From: Deinococcus betulae | Lineage (GTDB): Bacteria > Deinococcota > Deinococci > Deinococcales > Deinococcaceae | Length of the DNA stretch: 64,000 nucleotides | Reading direction: 5' to 3' | Assembly (NCBI RefSeq): GCF_020166395.1 | Contig: NZ_JAIQXU010000012.1 | Coordinates: forward strand, 1-64,000 | In this document: positions 37,003-48,993 of the stretch, piece after piece | How positions within the stretch are numbered: position 1 is the stretch's first letter | Layout of the letters: every line of letters begins with the position of its first letter | The notes under the pieces: model-generated | The model's database searches: none | Told to the model about the DNA's origin: nothing | Seen by the model: only the letters and a program-made list of their open reading frames with translations | Translations under genes and position numbers: made by a program

Positions 37003-38844
37003 GTGACCCTCAAACCTGAATACACGCCCTCGGAGGCTGCCGCCATCCTGCAGACCACCTGCGGGTTGACCGTGACTGACGTCCAGCCACTTGCAGGCGG
37101 TCACTTCTCGCAAGCATTCGGGTTCGAGGCAGACGGCCGACGCCTGGTGGCCCGCTTCGGGACTCAGGACGCCGCCTACCGGAAAGATGCGTACGCTGGA
37201 GCAACGTTCGCCAGGGTTCTCCCCGTTCCCCGCGTACTTCAGATCAGTGCATTCCAGGGCGGGACCGTCGCCGTCAGCGAGCGAGCCCCGGGCCGGATGA
37301 TGTCCGAATATTCGAATGACTTTCTCGCGCAGTTCCAGCCAGCCCGGCTGGAACTGCTGGCCTCCCTCGCACAGGTAGACGTATCCACCACGACCGGCTA
37401 CGGCTGGTTTGACCACCAGGGGCAGGGCGGATTTTCCTCCTGGCACGCGTTTCTCGCGGCCATCATGGACCCCTGCGAGGACGGCTTCTACGCCGACTGG
37501 CACAGCCTGTTCGGTGGACCCCTGCTCGACCGCGTCTTCTTTGAGCAGGTGTACGCCCAGGTCATGCGCATGGCCCGCTACCTGCCCGAAGTGCGCGGTC
37601 TCGTTCACAACGACCTCAGCCGGGAGAACGTCCTCATGGACGGCACGCACATCACGGGCGTGATCGATTGGGCCAATGCCCTCTACGGCGATCCGGTCTA
37701 CGAGGCGGCCAAAGCCAACTGGCGGTCCGGCGGCGAATGGGCCGGGGCCCTCCAGCTCCGGTTCAGCGCCTGGCCCGACTACAAGTGGCGCTTACTGACG
37801 TATACCCTGCATGTTGGGCTGGATGACCTGCGCTTCTACGCTCGGATCGGCGAGGCTGGTGGCGCAGCACGAACGGCAGACTACCTGCGCCACTTCTCGG
37901 TCCTCGCGACCCAACTGGAGGAAGAGCGGGCCTCCTGGTCCTGGGACACCGTCTCAACGGGAGGCGAGCGCGCCGATGCGGACCACGACGCAGCGCTGGG
38001 AGATCTAGTGTTCATACGTACCGCCCTTGCTGTGCAACTCGCAGAGGTGGCTCTGGCGGCCCCTGTGTCCGGACACGCCGTGTTGGTCAACCGGAGCGAC
38101 CGCACGGTGGTCCGAGTGGAGTCTGCCCGAGGCCCTTTCGTGGTCAAACTGGACACGGTCGGTGACGGCCTCACCCGGGAGGCGGAGGCGCGCGAGTACT
38201 TGCGGACCTATGGCGTCCTCATAAATCCCCCTACGGCCGGGCCGTCCGGTGAACCGGCTTGGGTGGTGCTGCCCTGGGTGGAGGGTGAGGCGCTGAGCTC
38301 GTCCACGCCCGTGCAGGCCCAGCGGAAGGTCGGCGCCCTGCTGGCCCGGATCCATGCCCTGCCTGGAGGCCGCCCCCCACCGCAAAACCAGACCTGGGCC
38401 GAGTGGATGCTGGGGTGGGTGCGACACGCGCTGGCGTACTGGCAGGCCTCGGGTGCGGCGCCCGAGAACGTGGGGGGCCGCTTGAGTCGCTGGTGGCAGG
38501 GGATTGAGCCTCTGCTGCGCGCTCGCGGTCACCACCTGATCCTGTTCGACGGCAAACCGGAGCACCTGATCGTCACGTCGGCGGGAGAGCTGGAGCTGAT
38601 CGATGTCGAGGACCTGCGTGCGGGAGACGGGCTGATGGACCTCGCGGTCATTGCCCTTCACGAACCGGAGGTGCTCCAGGGTGTCCTGGAGGGCTACGCG
38701 TCCCTCTCTACGGATGAGAAGGCCGTGTTGGCGTTCTACCAGGTACTTCGGGCGCTCGCCGCCGCCGAGTGGGATGAATCGAGGCTCACGGGCGAACGTC
38801 GCGATCACTTTCTACAGCTGGCGTCACGGTACCTGCCCACCTGA
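37003..38844 (+). CDS. Tandem aminoglycoside-phosphotransferase-fold protein
   Basis: This 613-residue protein appears to contain two APH/choline-kinase-like domains. The first (about 1-320) has an intact Brenner-type motif, VHNDLSRENVLMDG (His202, Asp204, Asn209), followed by GVIDWANALYGDPVYEAA, the metal-binding Asp. The second (about 350-613) has the N-lobe strand VVKLDTVGDGLTREAEA. Its catalytic loop is degenerate: LFDGKPEHLIV (Asp516 kept, Asn replaced by His), then ELIDVEDLRAGDGLMDLA. The first domain could phosphorylate a small molecule, and the second may be a pseudokinase or bind substrate. It is flanked by gene-poor DNA. Confidence 0.8.
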   Translation: MTLKPEYTPSEAAAILQTTCGLTVTDVQPLAGGHFSQAFGFEADGRRLVARFGTQDAAYRKDAYAGATFARVLPVPRVLQISAFQGGTVAVSERAPGRMMSEYSNDFLAQFQPARLELLASLAQVDVSTTTGYGWFDHQGQGGFSSWHAFLAAIMDPCEDGFYADWHSLFGGPLLDRVFFEQVYAQVMRMARYLPEVRGLVHNDLSRENVLMDGTHITGVIDWANALYGDPVYEAAKANWRSGGEWAGALQLRFSAWPDYKWRLLTYTLHVGLDDLRFYARIGEAGGAARTADYLRHFSVLATQLEEERASWSWDTVSTGGERADADHDAALGDLVFIRTALAVQLAEVALAAPVSGHAVLVNRSDRTVVRVESARGPFVVKLDTVGDGLTREAEAREYLRTYGVLINPPTAGPSGEPAWVVLPWVEGEALSSSTPVQAQRKVGALLARIHALPGGRPPPQNQTWAEWMLGWVRHALAYWQASGAAPENVGGRLSRWWQGIEPLLRARGHHLILFDGKPEHLIVTSAGELELIDVEDLRAGDGLMDLAVIALHEPEVLQGVLEGYASLSTDEKAVLAFYQVLRALAAAEWDESRLTGERRDHFLQLASRYLPT

Positions 38845-39317
38845 GGGAGAAGCACCGAGGGCAGCGACAGCTCATATGTAAGGTCGTGCCCTGGTCACCG
38901 GGGCCCATCGTGGTTAAGGAAGCAGGTGCGATTGGTTACTGCGGCCTGTGGTTTGCACTGGTCAAGCCATTCTGTTTCGTATATCAGGCCGGACTTATGT
39001 CGTTATCAATAAATCGTAGTGCCACTGGGTCTGACCCAGTGCAGCCTCTTAGAGCAGGCCCGAACCCTACAGGCCTAGAGCTGGCTTTTCTCAAGGTCTC
39101 TCTGGCGCTGCACCGCTTTTCCGACAAAGATAAATAATTTCTAAGATCGCTTGATGGACCTCGCTCAACGGCACGGCATTAGATTGTGAGGGCATCACAA
39201 AGAAGAGCTCCAGGTGCGGTCGGCGGGAACTCTGCCCGCTGCTTGGCTTCTCTTGCCGTTGTTCAGACCAGCAGAACAGGTCCATCAGCCTGGGTCGTCA
39301 TCTTGAAAGGAGTCACT
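38845..39317. other. AT-richer non-coding interval with palindrome
   Basis: About 470 nt of lower GC than the surroundings, with no supported gene. It holds a perfect 19-bp palindrome, CACTGGGTC-T-GACCCAGTG, at 39023-39041. The palindrome lacks a T-tract and so looks more like a protein-binding site than a terminator. AT-rich patches follow (around 39130). The right end is the leader of the methyltransferase gene. Confidence 0.5.
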
Positions 39318-39902
39318 ATGGTTCGTCTCAATGTGGGCTGCGGCCGCACCATTTTACCCGGCTGGCTGAATCTGGATATTCAACACCTCCCTGGTGTGGA
39401 CGTGGTTGCTGACCTTGAAGCTTGCCGCACCACGCCTCTGCCCCTGGAAGACGAGTCCGTGGATGAATTCCTGCTCTCGCACGTCATCGAACACATCCGC
39501 GATTCGCTGGCCATGATGCAGGAGCTGTACCGGGTGGCCACGCCAGGAGCCCGGATGGTCATTCGCGTTCCCCATGGGGCCAGCGATGACGCCTTTGAAG
39601 ACCCGACCCACGTGCGCCAGTTCTTCCAGCAGAGCTTCGGGTATTTTTCTCAGCCGTATTACTGGCGGGCGGACTACGGCTACTGTGGAGACTGGGAAGT
39701 CGAGCAAATCCAGCTGTTTGTCAGGCAAGCAGACTGGCCAGACACCACGCGAGTGTCGCCCACCGACATGCTCCACAGAATCAACCGGGAACGGAATCTG
39801 GTGACTGAGATGGTGGCCACCCTGTACCCTGTCAAACCCATGCGGCAACCGCTGCGCGACTTGCAGCAGGTGCCCACCATCATCATCCAGCACACAGAAT
39901 GA
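39318..39902 (+). CDS. SAM-dependent methyltransferase
   Basis: This 194-residue protein is a class I methyltransferase. The SAM-binding motif I is LNVGCGRTILPGWLNLDI at residues 3-20. An acidic residue in ADLEAC and the LSHVIEHIRDSLAMMQELYRV segment correspond to motifs II-IV of the Methyltransf_11 type. The substrate is unknown; relatives often sit in glycan or surface-modification loci. AAAGGAG lies 5 nt before ATG 39318. It is isolated between two gene-poor intervals. Confidence 0.85.
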   Translation: MVRLNVGCGRTILPGWLNLDIQHLPGVDVVADLEACRTTPLPLEDESVDEFLLSHVIEHIRDSLAMMQELYRVATPGARMVIRVPHGASDDAFEDPTHVRQFFQQSFGYFSQPYYWRADYGYCGDWEVEQIQLFVRQADWPDTTRVSPTDMLHRINRERNLVTEMVATLYPVKPMRQPLRDLQQVPTIIIQHTE

Positions 39903-40523
39903 TGCCTGACTAGGGTTTGCATGTGATTGACCACCTGCTCTGGCCTGTGTGTGCCGTCTGCCAGGCGACTTCCCCTCTTAGCTTGAGCTGCTCAGCATCA
40001 ACAGCATAGAGGCTTGCACCTTTAAGAGGATTCAGCCGGAAAGGGCCATTGTTCTTGGCAGCAGAAGGCGTTCATAGTTCTCTGTGAACGTCTTCACTGC
40101 CTCTGCTTGCTGGTGCTAGAGGCGTTATCAATTCCACTGATTGACACGGCAGCCCCACCTCTCTGGAGGCTGGTTCCAATACCCCCAGCCATCACATCGC
40201 TCCCTTTGAGTGGAGTGTTTGCCGGTAGGGACAGGGTCTCTGTCTTTCTCCACAACTCGTCACATCTGCTGTGGTGTACCTACGAACAACTTGGCCATTT
40301 GGGGTATAGCCCCAAAGCGGCAAATCCCCTCATTCACCCCATGAGGTCCGTGAGAACCTTCTTGACCGTCACTTGGCTTTGTGCCGATGTTCTGGAGTCA
40401 CCTGCGCCCCATCTGGTAGCGTTTCCAGCATCCAGAGCGGTGCAAGTGGCCCCGTTGAACTTGGCCCACCGCTTTACCCTGCCCTCACCTCACGCCGCCC
40501 CCTGACAAGGAGTCTGTCTTTTC
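39903..40523. other. 620-nt gene-poor interval
   Basis: This is the largest interval without a supported gene. Base composition is less GC-rich than elsewhere. A 132-codon rightward frame (40107-40505) is open but has no start signal, and its composition is unlike a protein of this genome. It may be degraded foreign DNA. Its right end carries AAGGAG (40507-40512) for glgX. Confidence 0.45.
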
Positions 40524-42668
<2,145 letters not shown>

Positions 42669-42785
42669 GGGAGAGTGGGTCTTGGGAAGTGGAGACCATC
42701 TGATGGGGTGAAGTGAGCCGTACGCGGAGCCCCTCTGGAAAGGTTCTGTTCAAAGCGCTTAACCCTTTGCTGACACTCAAAAAGA

Positions 42786-42818
42786 GCGGCGCCTGAGGTC
42801 CTGTCCCCTCGGCGCCGC
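42786..42818. other. GC-rich hairpin abutting a promoter
   Basis: GCGGCGCC (42786-42793) pairs with GGCGCCGC (42811-42818), with a further GAGG/CCTC inner stem. It is 120 nt past glgX and ends 2 nt before the TATGCT box of the next gene. The T-rich flank lies on the minus-strand side, so it is not a standard glgX terminator. A regulatory role is possible. Confidence 0.45.
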
Positions 42819-42820
42819 AT

Positions 42821-42826
42821 TATGCT
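42821..42826 (+). promoter_or_regulatory. Leaderless-type -10 box (TATGCT)
   Basis: TATGCT stands 7 nt before ATG 42834 of the DUF885-type gene and argues against the in-frame ATG inside the box at 42822. Confidence 0.65.
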
Positions 42827-42833
42827 GCCGGGC

Positions 42834-44018
42834 ATGGACATCGCAGAGCGGTACATCCGGCTGGCCCACGCCATTGACGCGCATTCGGACGGCTTTATTG
42901 ACGGGTATGCGGGGCCCGCCGAGTGGGCGGTGCGGGAAGCGCGGGAACCGCACGCCCTGCAAGACGAGGCCGCCGCCCTGCTGGATGCGGTGGCGGGCGT
43001 GGCCGACAAGGCTCGCCGCGCCTGGCTGACCGTTCAGGGGCGCGCCATGCACACCATGACTCGCTTGCTCGCTGGCGAGGCGCTGCCCTACGCCGATGAA
43101 GTGCGTGGTCTCTACGACATCGAGCCGCGCCGCGCTGACGAGGGCGAGTTACGCGCTGCCCTGGCTGAACTGGACGCGGCGCTGCCGGGCAGCGGCACCC
43201 TGCTGGAACGTGACGAGGCGCTGCGTGCCCGCGTGGCCGTCCCCAGAGACGACATTCTGCGCGTGGCCGACCCCATTCTGAACGAGCTGCGCGCCCGCGT
43301 TCAGGCGCAGTTTGGGCTGCCTGCCGGCGAGAATTTCCAGATCGGTCTGGTGCAGGACAAACCCTGGAGCGGCTACAACTGGCCACTGGGCAACCTGCAA
43401 AGCCGCATTGACATCAATACCGACCTGCCGGTGCTGCTGCCGGCCCTGCCTGACCTGATGGCCCATGAGGGCTATCCCGGCCACCACACCGAACACGCCA
43501 CCAAAGAGCAGCGGCTGGTGAGGGAGCGCGGCTGGCACGAGCACGCCATTCAGCTCATCAATGCGCCCGAATGCGTGGTGTCAGAAGGCATCGCAGTGAA
43601 CGCCCTGCGCGCGGTCATGTCGCGTGAGGAGGTCGAGGCGTGGCTGACCGGCGACCTGGCGGCGGTGGCTGGCCTGGACCCGGACGACGTGCGCGCCTTT
43701 CTGGCCGCCACCCGCGCCCGTGAGGGCCTGCGTGGGGTGAGCGGTGAGGCCGCCATGCGCCTGCACGCCGACGGGCAAAGCGAAGCCGAGGTGCTGGCGT
43801 TCCTGCAGGCCCACGTGCCGGCCAGCGAGGCCCGCGCTCGCCAGAGCCTGCGCTTTATCTCGCAGCCCAACTTCCGGGCTTATATCTTCACCTACAGCGT
43901 GGGCGGCGACCTGGTGCGCGGGGCCCTGAAGCGGGGCGGCGCCGAGGAGTACGTCCGCCTGCTGAGAGAACCGGTGACACCGGGGCAGCTGCGCGCGGCC
44001 GGGACCGCTGAGGGCTAA
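42834..44018 (+). CDS. DUF885-type putative metallopeptidase
   Basis: This 394-residue cytoplasmic protein is mostly alpha-helical. HEGYPGHH at 211-218 matches the HExxPGHH zinc-site pattern of DUF885/M3-like peptidases. [12 protein letters not shown] downstream (about residue 245) supplies the expected glutamate. It is shorter than typical secreted DUF885 proteins and lacks a signal peptide. Function is inferred from the motif only. The kinase gene follows after 11 nt on the same strand. Confidence 0.78.
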   Translation: MDIAERYIRLAHAIDAHSDGFIDGYAGPAEWAVREAREPHALQDEAAALLDAVAGVADKARRAWLTVQGRAMHTMTRLLAGEALPYADEVRGLYDIEPRRADEGELRAALAELDAALPGSGTLLERDEALRARVAVPRDDILRVADPILNELRARVQAQFGLPAGENFQIGLVQDKPWSGYNWPLGNLQSRIDINTDLPVLLPALPDLMAHEGYPGHHTEHATKEQRLVRERGWHEHAIQLINAPECVVSEGIAVNALRAVMSREEVEAWLTGDLAAVAGLDPDDVRAFLAATRAREGLRGVSGEAAMRLHADGQSEAEVLAFLQAHVPASEARARQSLRFISQPNFRAYIFTYSVGGDLVRGALKRGGAEEYVRLLREPVTPGQLRAAGTAEG

Positions 44019-44021
44019 ACT
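44016..44021 (+). promoter_or_regulatory. Candidate -10 box (TAAACT) for the kinase gene
   Basis: TAAACT overlaps the stop codon of the DUF885-type gene and stands 8 nt before the kinase ATG. The kinase could therefore have its own leaderless transcript in addition to read-through. Confidence 0.5.
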
Positions 44022-44029
44022 GCCCGCAG

Positions 44030-45970
44030 ATGCCGCTGGACACCGGGTCACAGCTTGCTGGGCGCTACGACCTCCTGACCCTGCTGGGTGAGGGGGGCAG
44101 CGCCCGCGTGTTCCGCGCCAGCGACACCCTGCTTTCGCGCGACGTGGCCGTCAAGGTGCAGCACGCGCATGTGCCGCCCTCTGACCGCGAGCGCTTTTTG
44201 CGTGAGGTCCGCACCCTGGCCCGCCTGACCCACCCCGGCGTGGTGCCCGTGCTGGACCTGGGCATAGAACCCGAGGGGGGCCGGCCCTTTTTCACCATGC
44301 CGCTGATGACGGGCGGCCCGGTGACCGCACTGGGGCCTCTGGAAGACGCCCCGGCGCCGCTGGCCCGCTTCCTGACAGCGGCCGCCTTCGCCTCGCGGGC
44401 GCTGCACTTTGTCCACGAGCAGGGCATCACCCACCGCGACCTGACGCCGGGCAACATCCTGCTCGACGACGCGGGGCTGCCGCGCATCATGGATTTCGGG
44501 CTGGTGGCCCTGTCAGAGCAGACCCGGCACCTCACGCGCAGCGGCGTGACCCTGGGCACCCCGGCGTACATGGCCCCGGAACAGGCGCGCGGCATCGGGG
44601 TGGGGCCGCAAAGTGACCTGTACGCGCTGGGTGCTGTGCTGTACCGCGTCGCCTGCGGCAGTCCGCCCTTCATGGGCGACAGCGACCAGAGCGTGCTGTA
44701 CCAGCATGTCTACGAGGCCCCCACCGACCCGCGCGACCTGAACCCAGCGGTGCCGGACGCGGTGGCGCGCGTGCTGCTGGCGCTGCTGGCCAAACGTGCG
44801 GAAGACCGCCCCGAAAGCGGCGAGGCCCTGGCCCACCTGTGGGCGCTGGCCCGGCGCGACGTGTGGACGGCCCACGCGCGCGGCCAGTACCGGGGTGGCC
44901 GGGCGCGCAGCGGCGAACACCCGGACGGCCCGGCCCAGGTCTCGCGCCTGCGCGAAGCCTGGAGCGTGCCCCTGCCCGGTGAGGTGACCTGGCCCGCCGC
45001 CGTGATGGGCGAGGGCGACCTGGTCGCCGTGGGAACGCGCGGCGGCCAGCTGGTGCTGACCCACGCCTCTGGGCGGCCCTTTGCCACCTACGCGGCGCGC
45101 GACGAGGTCACGGCCCCGCCCACCTTCCAGGGCGGGCACGTGCTGTTTGGGGCCTGGGACGGCACCTTGCGGCGGGTCAACCTGCACACGGGCGCCCAGG
45201 TGTGGCAGCATCAGGCCCGCGCCGAATTTACGGGCGCCCCGACCCTGTGGGGGGGGCAGGTGCTGGCCAGCAGCCGCGACGGTCACCTGTACGCCCTGGG
45301 GGCCCACAGCGGCGAACTGCGCTGGGCCTACCGCGCCGGCGGTCCGGTGGCCGCCAGTCCGGTGTTGTGGGCCGGCGCGGCCCTGATTTGCGATGAAAAC
45401 GGCTGGCTGCACGCCCTGGACGCCCGCAGCGGCCACGCGCTCTGGAAGGTCGAGGTCGGCACGGTTCACGGCACCCCGGCCCTCTACCCTACCGCTCCCG
45501 GCGAGGCCACGCTGGTCGTGGCGACCTGGGAAGGTGAGGTGCATGCCCTCGCCCTCAGCGCCGCGTCGGGCCGCGTGGCGCTGCAGCCCGAGCCGACCCT
45601 CTGGTCCTACGATCTGGAAGATGAGGTCTGGGCCTCCCCGGCGCTCTCGGGTGGGGTAGCGGTGCTGGCCGGCTGGGGCGGCGAGGTCCGCGCGCTGCGC
45701 CTGGCGGACGGGGAAGACCTGTGGTCGCACCGGCTGGCGGGCCGCGTGACTGCCAGCCCGGTCATCAGCGCGGGCCTGGTCTTCCTGGCCTCGGAGGAAG
45801 GGCAGCTGTGCGCGCTGGACCTCCGCAGCGGCGCCGCGCGCTGGCAGCACCGCGAGGCGACGGGCGTGCAGGCCACCCCGCTGGCCGCCGACGGCACGCT
45901 GTACGTAGCCTTTATGAATGGGACTCTCCGGGCCTACCGAGCTGGGCCGGAGAGCACAGAAAGGGTCTGA
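44030..45970 (+). CDS. Ser/Thr protein kinase with PQQ-type beta-propeller (RqkA-like)
   Basis: This 646-residue protein has an N-terminal Hanks-type kinase domain (about 10-280) and a C-terminal propeller of repeated PQQ-like blades (about 300-640; [28 protein letters not shown] and [14 protein letters not shown]). Kinase elements are GEGGSARVF, Lys42 (VAVKV), HRD at 135-137, DFG at 155-157 and TPAYMAPEQ. The loop reads HRDLTPGN, so the usual Lys after HRDL is Thr. No transmembrane segment is seen. The architecture matches D. radiodurans RqkA (DR2518), a PQQ- and radiation-responsive kinase of DNA repair. Orthology is inferred from architecture. Confidence 0.88.
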   Translation: MPLDTGSQLAGRYDLLTLLGEGGSARVFRASDTLLSRDVAVKVQHAHVPPSDRERFLREVRTLARLTHPGVVPVLDLGIEPEGGRPFFTMPLMTGGPVTALGPLEDAPAPLARFLTAAAFASRALHFVHEQGITHRDLTPGNILLDDAGLPRIMDFGLVALSEQTRHLTRSGVTLGTPAYMAPEQARGIGVGPQSDLYALGAVLYRVACGSPPFMGDSDQSVLYQHVYEAPTDPRDLNPAVPDAVARVLLALLAKRAEDRPESGEALAHLWALARRDVWTAHARGQYRGGRARSGEHPDGPAQVSRLREAWSVPLPGEVTWPAAVMGEGDLVAVGTRGGQLVLTHASGRPFATYAARDEVTAPPTFQGGHVLFGAWDGTLRRVNLHTGAQVWQHQARAEFTGAPTLWGGQVLASSRDGHLYALGAHSGELRWAYRAGGPVAASPVLWAGAALICDENGWLHALDARSGHALWKVEVGTVHGTPALYPTAPGEATLVVATWEGEVHALALSAASGRVALQPEPTLWSYDLEDEVWASPALSGGVAVLAGWGGEVRALRLADGEDLWSHRLAGRVTASPVISAGLVFLASEEGQLCALDLRSGAARWQHREATGVQATPLAADGTLYVAFMNGTLRAYRAGPESTERV

Positions 45971-46282
45971 AGGAAGGCGCAGCGGGACGAGAGGCTTCTT
46001 AAGTTGAGAGAAGGTCCCTGCTGCTTCTGTCACTGACACAGGAGATTCAAGCAGATTTGGCGGCAAGGCCCCGAAGTCAACAGTAGAAATAAGAGGATTT
46101 GCTCCTAGAGGCAGCCTCCCGGCCCTCCCGCTGTGGGTCTGTCCTCCCTGCCGTCGGTGCGATCTGGGGTGCCTGTTCCAACTCGCCTTTGCCCCCTCAC
46201 TGACATTTCGTTTAACCCACGCGCCTACACTGGGGGCGTCCGGCTCCGTGCCCTGCGGCGCCCCACCCAAGGAGGAAGTCTC
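45971..46282. other. Intergenic region and leader before tatA
   Basis: About 310 nt with no supported gene. TACACT (46226-46231) is a candidate -10 box giving a leader of about 45 nt to tatA; no good -35 element pairs with it. AAGGAGGA at 46269-46276 is the tatA ribosome-binding site. Confidence 0.45.
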
Positions 46283-46576
46283 ATGCCAAATATTGGCCCC
46301 GCTGAACTGATTGTGATTTTGCTGGTCGCCCTGGTGGTCTTCGGGCCGCGCAAACTGCCTGAACTGGGCAAGAGCCTGGGCGCGGGCCTGCGCGAATTTC
46401 GCCGCAGCACCCAGAACCTGAAAGAGGACTTTGAAGGCAGTGTGCGCGACACGCCCCCCGCCCCGGTGCAGACCATTGCGCCGGCCCCGGCCGCCAGTCA
46501 GGCCGCGCAACCTGCTGCTCAGGCTGCCGTGCCCGCTGACGCGGTGGCGGTGCCCACCAGCAGCGACCCCCGCTAA
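46283..46576 (+). CDS. tatA: Twin-arginine translocase subunit TatA/E
   Basis: TatA (97 aa) forms the pore of the Tat system that exports folded proteins. [20 protein letters not shown] is the N-terminal transmembrane helix, followed by the hinge [21 protein letters not shown] and an amphipathic helix. The remaining 40 residues are an Ala/Pro-rich tail. AAGGAGGA lies 6 nt upstream. No tatB or tatC adjoins it, which is common in this phylum. Confidence 0.93.
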   Translation: MPNIGPAELIVILLVALVVFGPRKLPELGKSLGAGLREFRRSTQNLKEDFEGSVRDTPPAPVQTIAPAPAASQAAQPAAQAAVPADAVAVPTSSDPR

Positions 46577-46685
46577 GGGCTCTCCCGCTTCGCCGTCTCT
46601 GTCAGCCGCACTTGCGGCGGCAGGGGCGGCGATCAGCTGTTAGCCTGCCAGCTGTGAAGTGTCTGACGATCTTGGGGCGCCCCTG

Positions 46686-48191
46686 ATGCTGGCCCGCGCC
46701 CGCAGCGTGGCCCTGATTGGCGTGGACGCCGTGCCCGTCGAGGTTGAGGTCGATGTATCGCCGGGCCTGCCGGCTTTTGCCATCGTGGGGTTGCCGGACC
46801 AGGCTGTCAGCGAGGCCAGAGAGCGGGTGCGGGCGGCCATTCGCAATGCGGGCCTGCCTTTTCCAGCGGCCCGCATCACCGTCAATCTGGCGCCCGCTGA
46901 TCTGAGGAAAGAGGGGCCGCTGTACGACCTGCCCATCGCCCTGGGGCTGCTGGCGGCTCAGGAGCTGTTACCGGCGGCCGCGCTGGACCGCACCCTGATG
47001 GCCGGCGAACTCGCCCTGGACGGCAGCCTGCGCCCCATCGCCGGAGCGGTCAATCTCGCCTTACTGGCAAGCGACCTGAACCTCAGTGCCCTGCTGCCAG
47101 CAGGCAATGCCCCGGAAGCCGCGCTCATTGAGGGCGTGCCGATTTTTGGCGCCCGTCACCTCATGGACGCGGTGCGGCACCTCAGCGGCGAGGCCGTCCT
47201 GACGCCCGCCGATCCCCCAGCCCCGGACGCCCCCGAGACAGCCCACCTGGACCTGGCCGACCTCAAAGGCCAGGCGGGGGCCCGCCGCGCGCTGGAGATT
47301 GCGCTGGCAGGGGGCCATAACCTCCTGCTGGTGGGGTCTCCAGGCAGCGGCAAGACCATGCTGGCGCGGCGGGCGCCGGGACTTCTGCCGCCCCTGACCC
47401 GCGCCGAGGCGCTGGAAGTCACGCGCATTCACTCGGCGGCGGGCCTGCTGACGGCGCGGGGCCGCCTGAATCTGGCTGCGCCGTACCGCTCGCCTCACCA
47501 CACCGTTTCGGACGTGGGCCTGATTGGCGGAGGCAGCGTGCCGCGCCCCGGTGAGGTCAGCCTGGCCCACCGCGGCCTCCTCTTTCTCGACGAATTCCCA
47601 GAATTCTCGCGCAAGGCGCTGGAAAGTCTCCGCCAGCCTCTTGAGGACGGCACGGTCTCTATCAGCCGGGCGCGGGCCAGCGTGCAGTATCCGGCGCGGT
47701 TTCAGCTGATCGGGGCCATGAACCCGTGCCCCTGCGGCTTTCAGTCTGACCCTGAAAAGCCGTGTGTCTGTACGCCCGCCCAGCGAACCCGCTACGCCGC
47801 GCGCCTGAGTGGGCCGCTGCTGGACCGCCTGGACCTGCTGGTGAGGGTTCCCCGGCTGACGGTGGACGAACTGACCCGCGCCCCGGAGCCCGAGCCTTCG
47901 GCGCCAGTGCGGGCGCGCATTCTGGCGGCGCGGGACCGGATGCAGGGCCGTCAGGGCGGGCGCAACGCCGATTTGACCGGGCAGGCCTTGCGGCAGGCAG
48001 CGCCACTGGCCCCTGGGCCCCAGGCGTTTGCCCAAGCCGCCGCGCGGCAACTGGGCCTGACCGGACGCGGCTTTGACCGGGTGCTGCGTGTGGCGCGCAC
48101 CGTGGCTGACCTAGCTGGCAGCGACGACATCCGGGAAGCACACCTCGCCGAAGCGGTGACCTATCGGCCCCGCGACCTGATGGCTGGCTAG
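46686..48191 (+). CDS. comM: ComM/YifB Mg-chelatase-like AAA ATPase
   Basis: This 501-residue protein is of the YifB/ComM family, a hexameric helicase that promotes branch migration in natural transformation; Deinococcus is naturally competent. The N-terminal ChlI domain has [22 protein letters not shown]. The AAA core has Walker [14 protein letters not shown] and Walker [14 protein letters not shown] four-Cys-type zinc segment, [19 protein letters not shown], follows. I start at [12 protein letters not shown], which aligns with relatives; GTG 46659 is an alternative nearer a TAGCCT box (46641-46646). Confidence 0.92.
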   Translation: MLARARSVALIGVDAVPVEVEVDVSPGLPAFAIVGLPDQAVSEARERVRAAIRNAGLPFPAARITVNLAPADLRKEGPLYDLPIALGLLAAQELLPAAALDRTLMAGELALDGSLRPIAGAVNLALLASDLNLSALLPAGNAPEAALIEGVPIFGARHLMDAVRHLSGEAVLTPADPPAPDAPETAHLDLADLKGQAGARRALEIALAGGHNLLLVGSPGSGKTMLARRAPGLLPPLTRAEALEVTRIHSAAGLLTARGRLNLAAPYRSPHHTVSDVGLIGGGSVPRPGEVSLAHRGLLFLDEFPEFSRKALESLRQPLEDGTVSISRARASVQYPARFQLIGAMNPCPCGFQSDPEKPCVCTPAQRTRYAARLSGPLLDRLDLLVRVPRLTVDELTRAPEPEPSAPVRARILAARDRMQGRQGGRNADLTGQALRQAAPLAPGPQAFAQAAARQLGLTGRGFDRVLRVARTVADLAGSDDIREAHLAEAVTYRPRDLMAG

Positions 48192-48435
48192 GGGTCTGCT
48201 GACGGGCAACGTTGACAGCTCAGAGCGGCGGCCGATCCCTCCCTGAAGCCAGAAACATCCCTCAAGGTCGCCTACGCCGCTGTCTCTAGCTGGCCCTTAG
48301 GGCGTTCCCCCAGAGTGATGGAGGGTCGTCACCATCGGCTGCTCTGGGTTCCGCAGTGAGCTGGTGCATCTGGGCATTCGCCTGAGCAGTCAGTGCGTAG
48401 GCCACCCGACAGATTCGCGGCGCCCAGCGCCCCTC

Positions 48436-48441
48436 TAGGCT
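48436..48441 (+). promoter_or_regulatory. Leaderless-type -10 box (TAGGCT)
   Basis: TAGGCT stands 7 nt before ATG 48449 of a small hypothetical gene and is the main reason to accept that gene. Confidence 0.5.
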
Positions 48442-48448
48442 GCTGCTC

Positions 48449-48766
48449 ATGCCGAGCAAGCGACGAACAGCACAGCGCCAGACCAATCTCGTGAGGTCGT
48501 GGCGAGAAGCCTGGGCGAAAGTTGGGCAGGGGCTGGGGAATGTTGGCGTCGCTCTGAATGGCTTGTTCGGTCAGGGCACACTGCCGCCACCACTCACACC
48601 ACCTGTCCATCGCTGGAGTGCGCCGCCCCTGCCTGAAGACGAGCTGAGCAGCGCTTTCCGCCGCGTTCAACAGGGAGATCACCCGAGGCCGGAACAGGCT
48701 GCGGCTCCGGAAGAATCAGGTCCATCGTCTGAAGAGCGTCAGCCCACGCCTCAATCAGGCCATTAG
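48449..48766 (+). CDS. Small hypothetical protein
   Basis: This 105-residue basic-then-acidic protein is not recognised. The N-terminal 20 residues are Arg/Lys-rich (MPSKRRTAQRQTNLVRSWRE), the centre is Pro-rich, and the C-terminus is Glu/Gln/Pro-rich. It has no hydrophobic segment. Support comes from the leaderless-type box upstream. An overlapping opposite-strand frame (48329-48682) has a worse composition. Confidence 0.5.
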   Translation: MPSKRRTAQRQTNLVRSWREAWAKVGQGLGNVGVALNGLFGQGTLPPPLTPPVHRWSAPPLPEDELSSAFRRVQQGDHPRPEQAAAPEESGPSSEERQPTPQSGH

Positions 48767-48896
48767 TAGCGAGGGGTCATCGGTCATTTACTGGCAGCAA
48801 GTCAGATGGGCCACCCTCTAGGCCAGAGCGTCCCAGGGAAGTGGCCGACACGGTGACCGGGGCTGGGCAGCACCATGAGACAGCTATAGATATAGA

Positions 48897-48938
48897 ACAC
48901 AGAGGCGTCAGAGGCTCTCTCGCCTGACGCCTCCGTGT
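48897..48938 (-). terminator. Hairpin, probable terminator of the small leftward gene
   Basis: GAGGCGTCAG (48902-48911) pairs with CTGACGCCTC (48924-48933), extended by ACAC/GTGT. Read leftwards it lies about 55 nt past the stop at 48994 and is followed by TCTATATCTATAG, which is T/A-rich but not a pure T-run. Confidence 0.45.
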
Positions 48939-48993
48939 CCTGGACATAAGAAGGACCGGGCAGTTCAAGGCCCAGTCCTGCGGTCACGTGTGC

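Noticed and set aside
40107..40505. 132-codon rightward open frame before glgX
   Set aside because: Low-GC third positions, no start signal and no recognisable domain; more likely decayed DNA than a gene.
48329..48682. 117-codon leftward open frame overlapping the 105-residue gene
   Set aside because: No initiation signals, and a composition worse than the rightward frame, which has a TAGGCT box at the right spacing.
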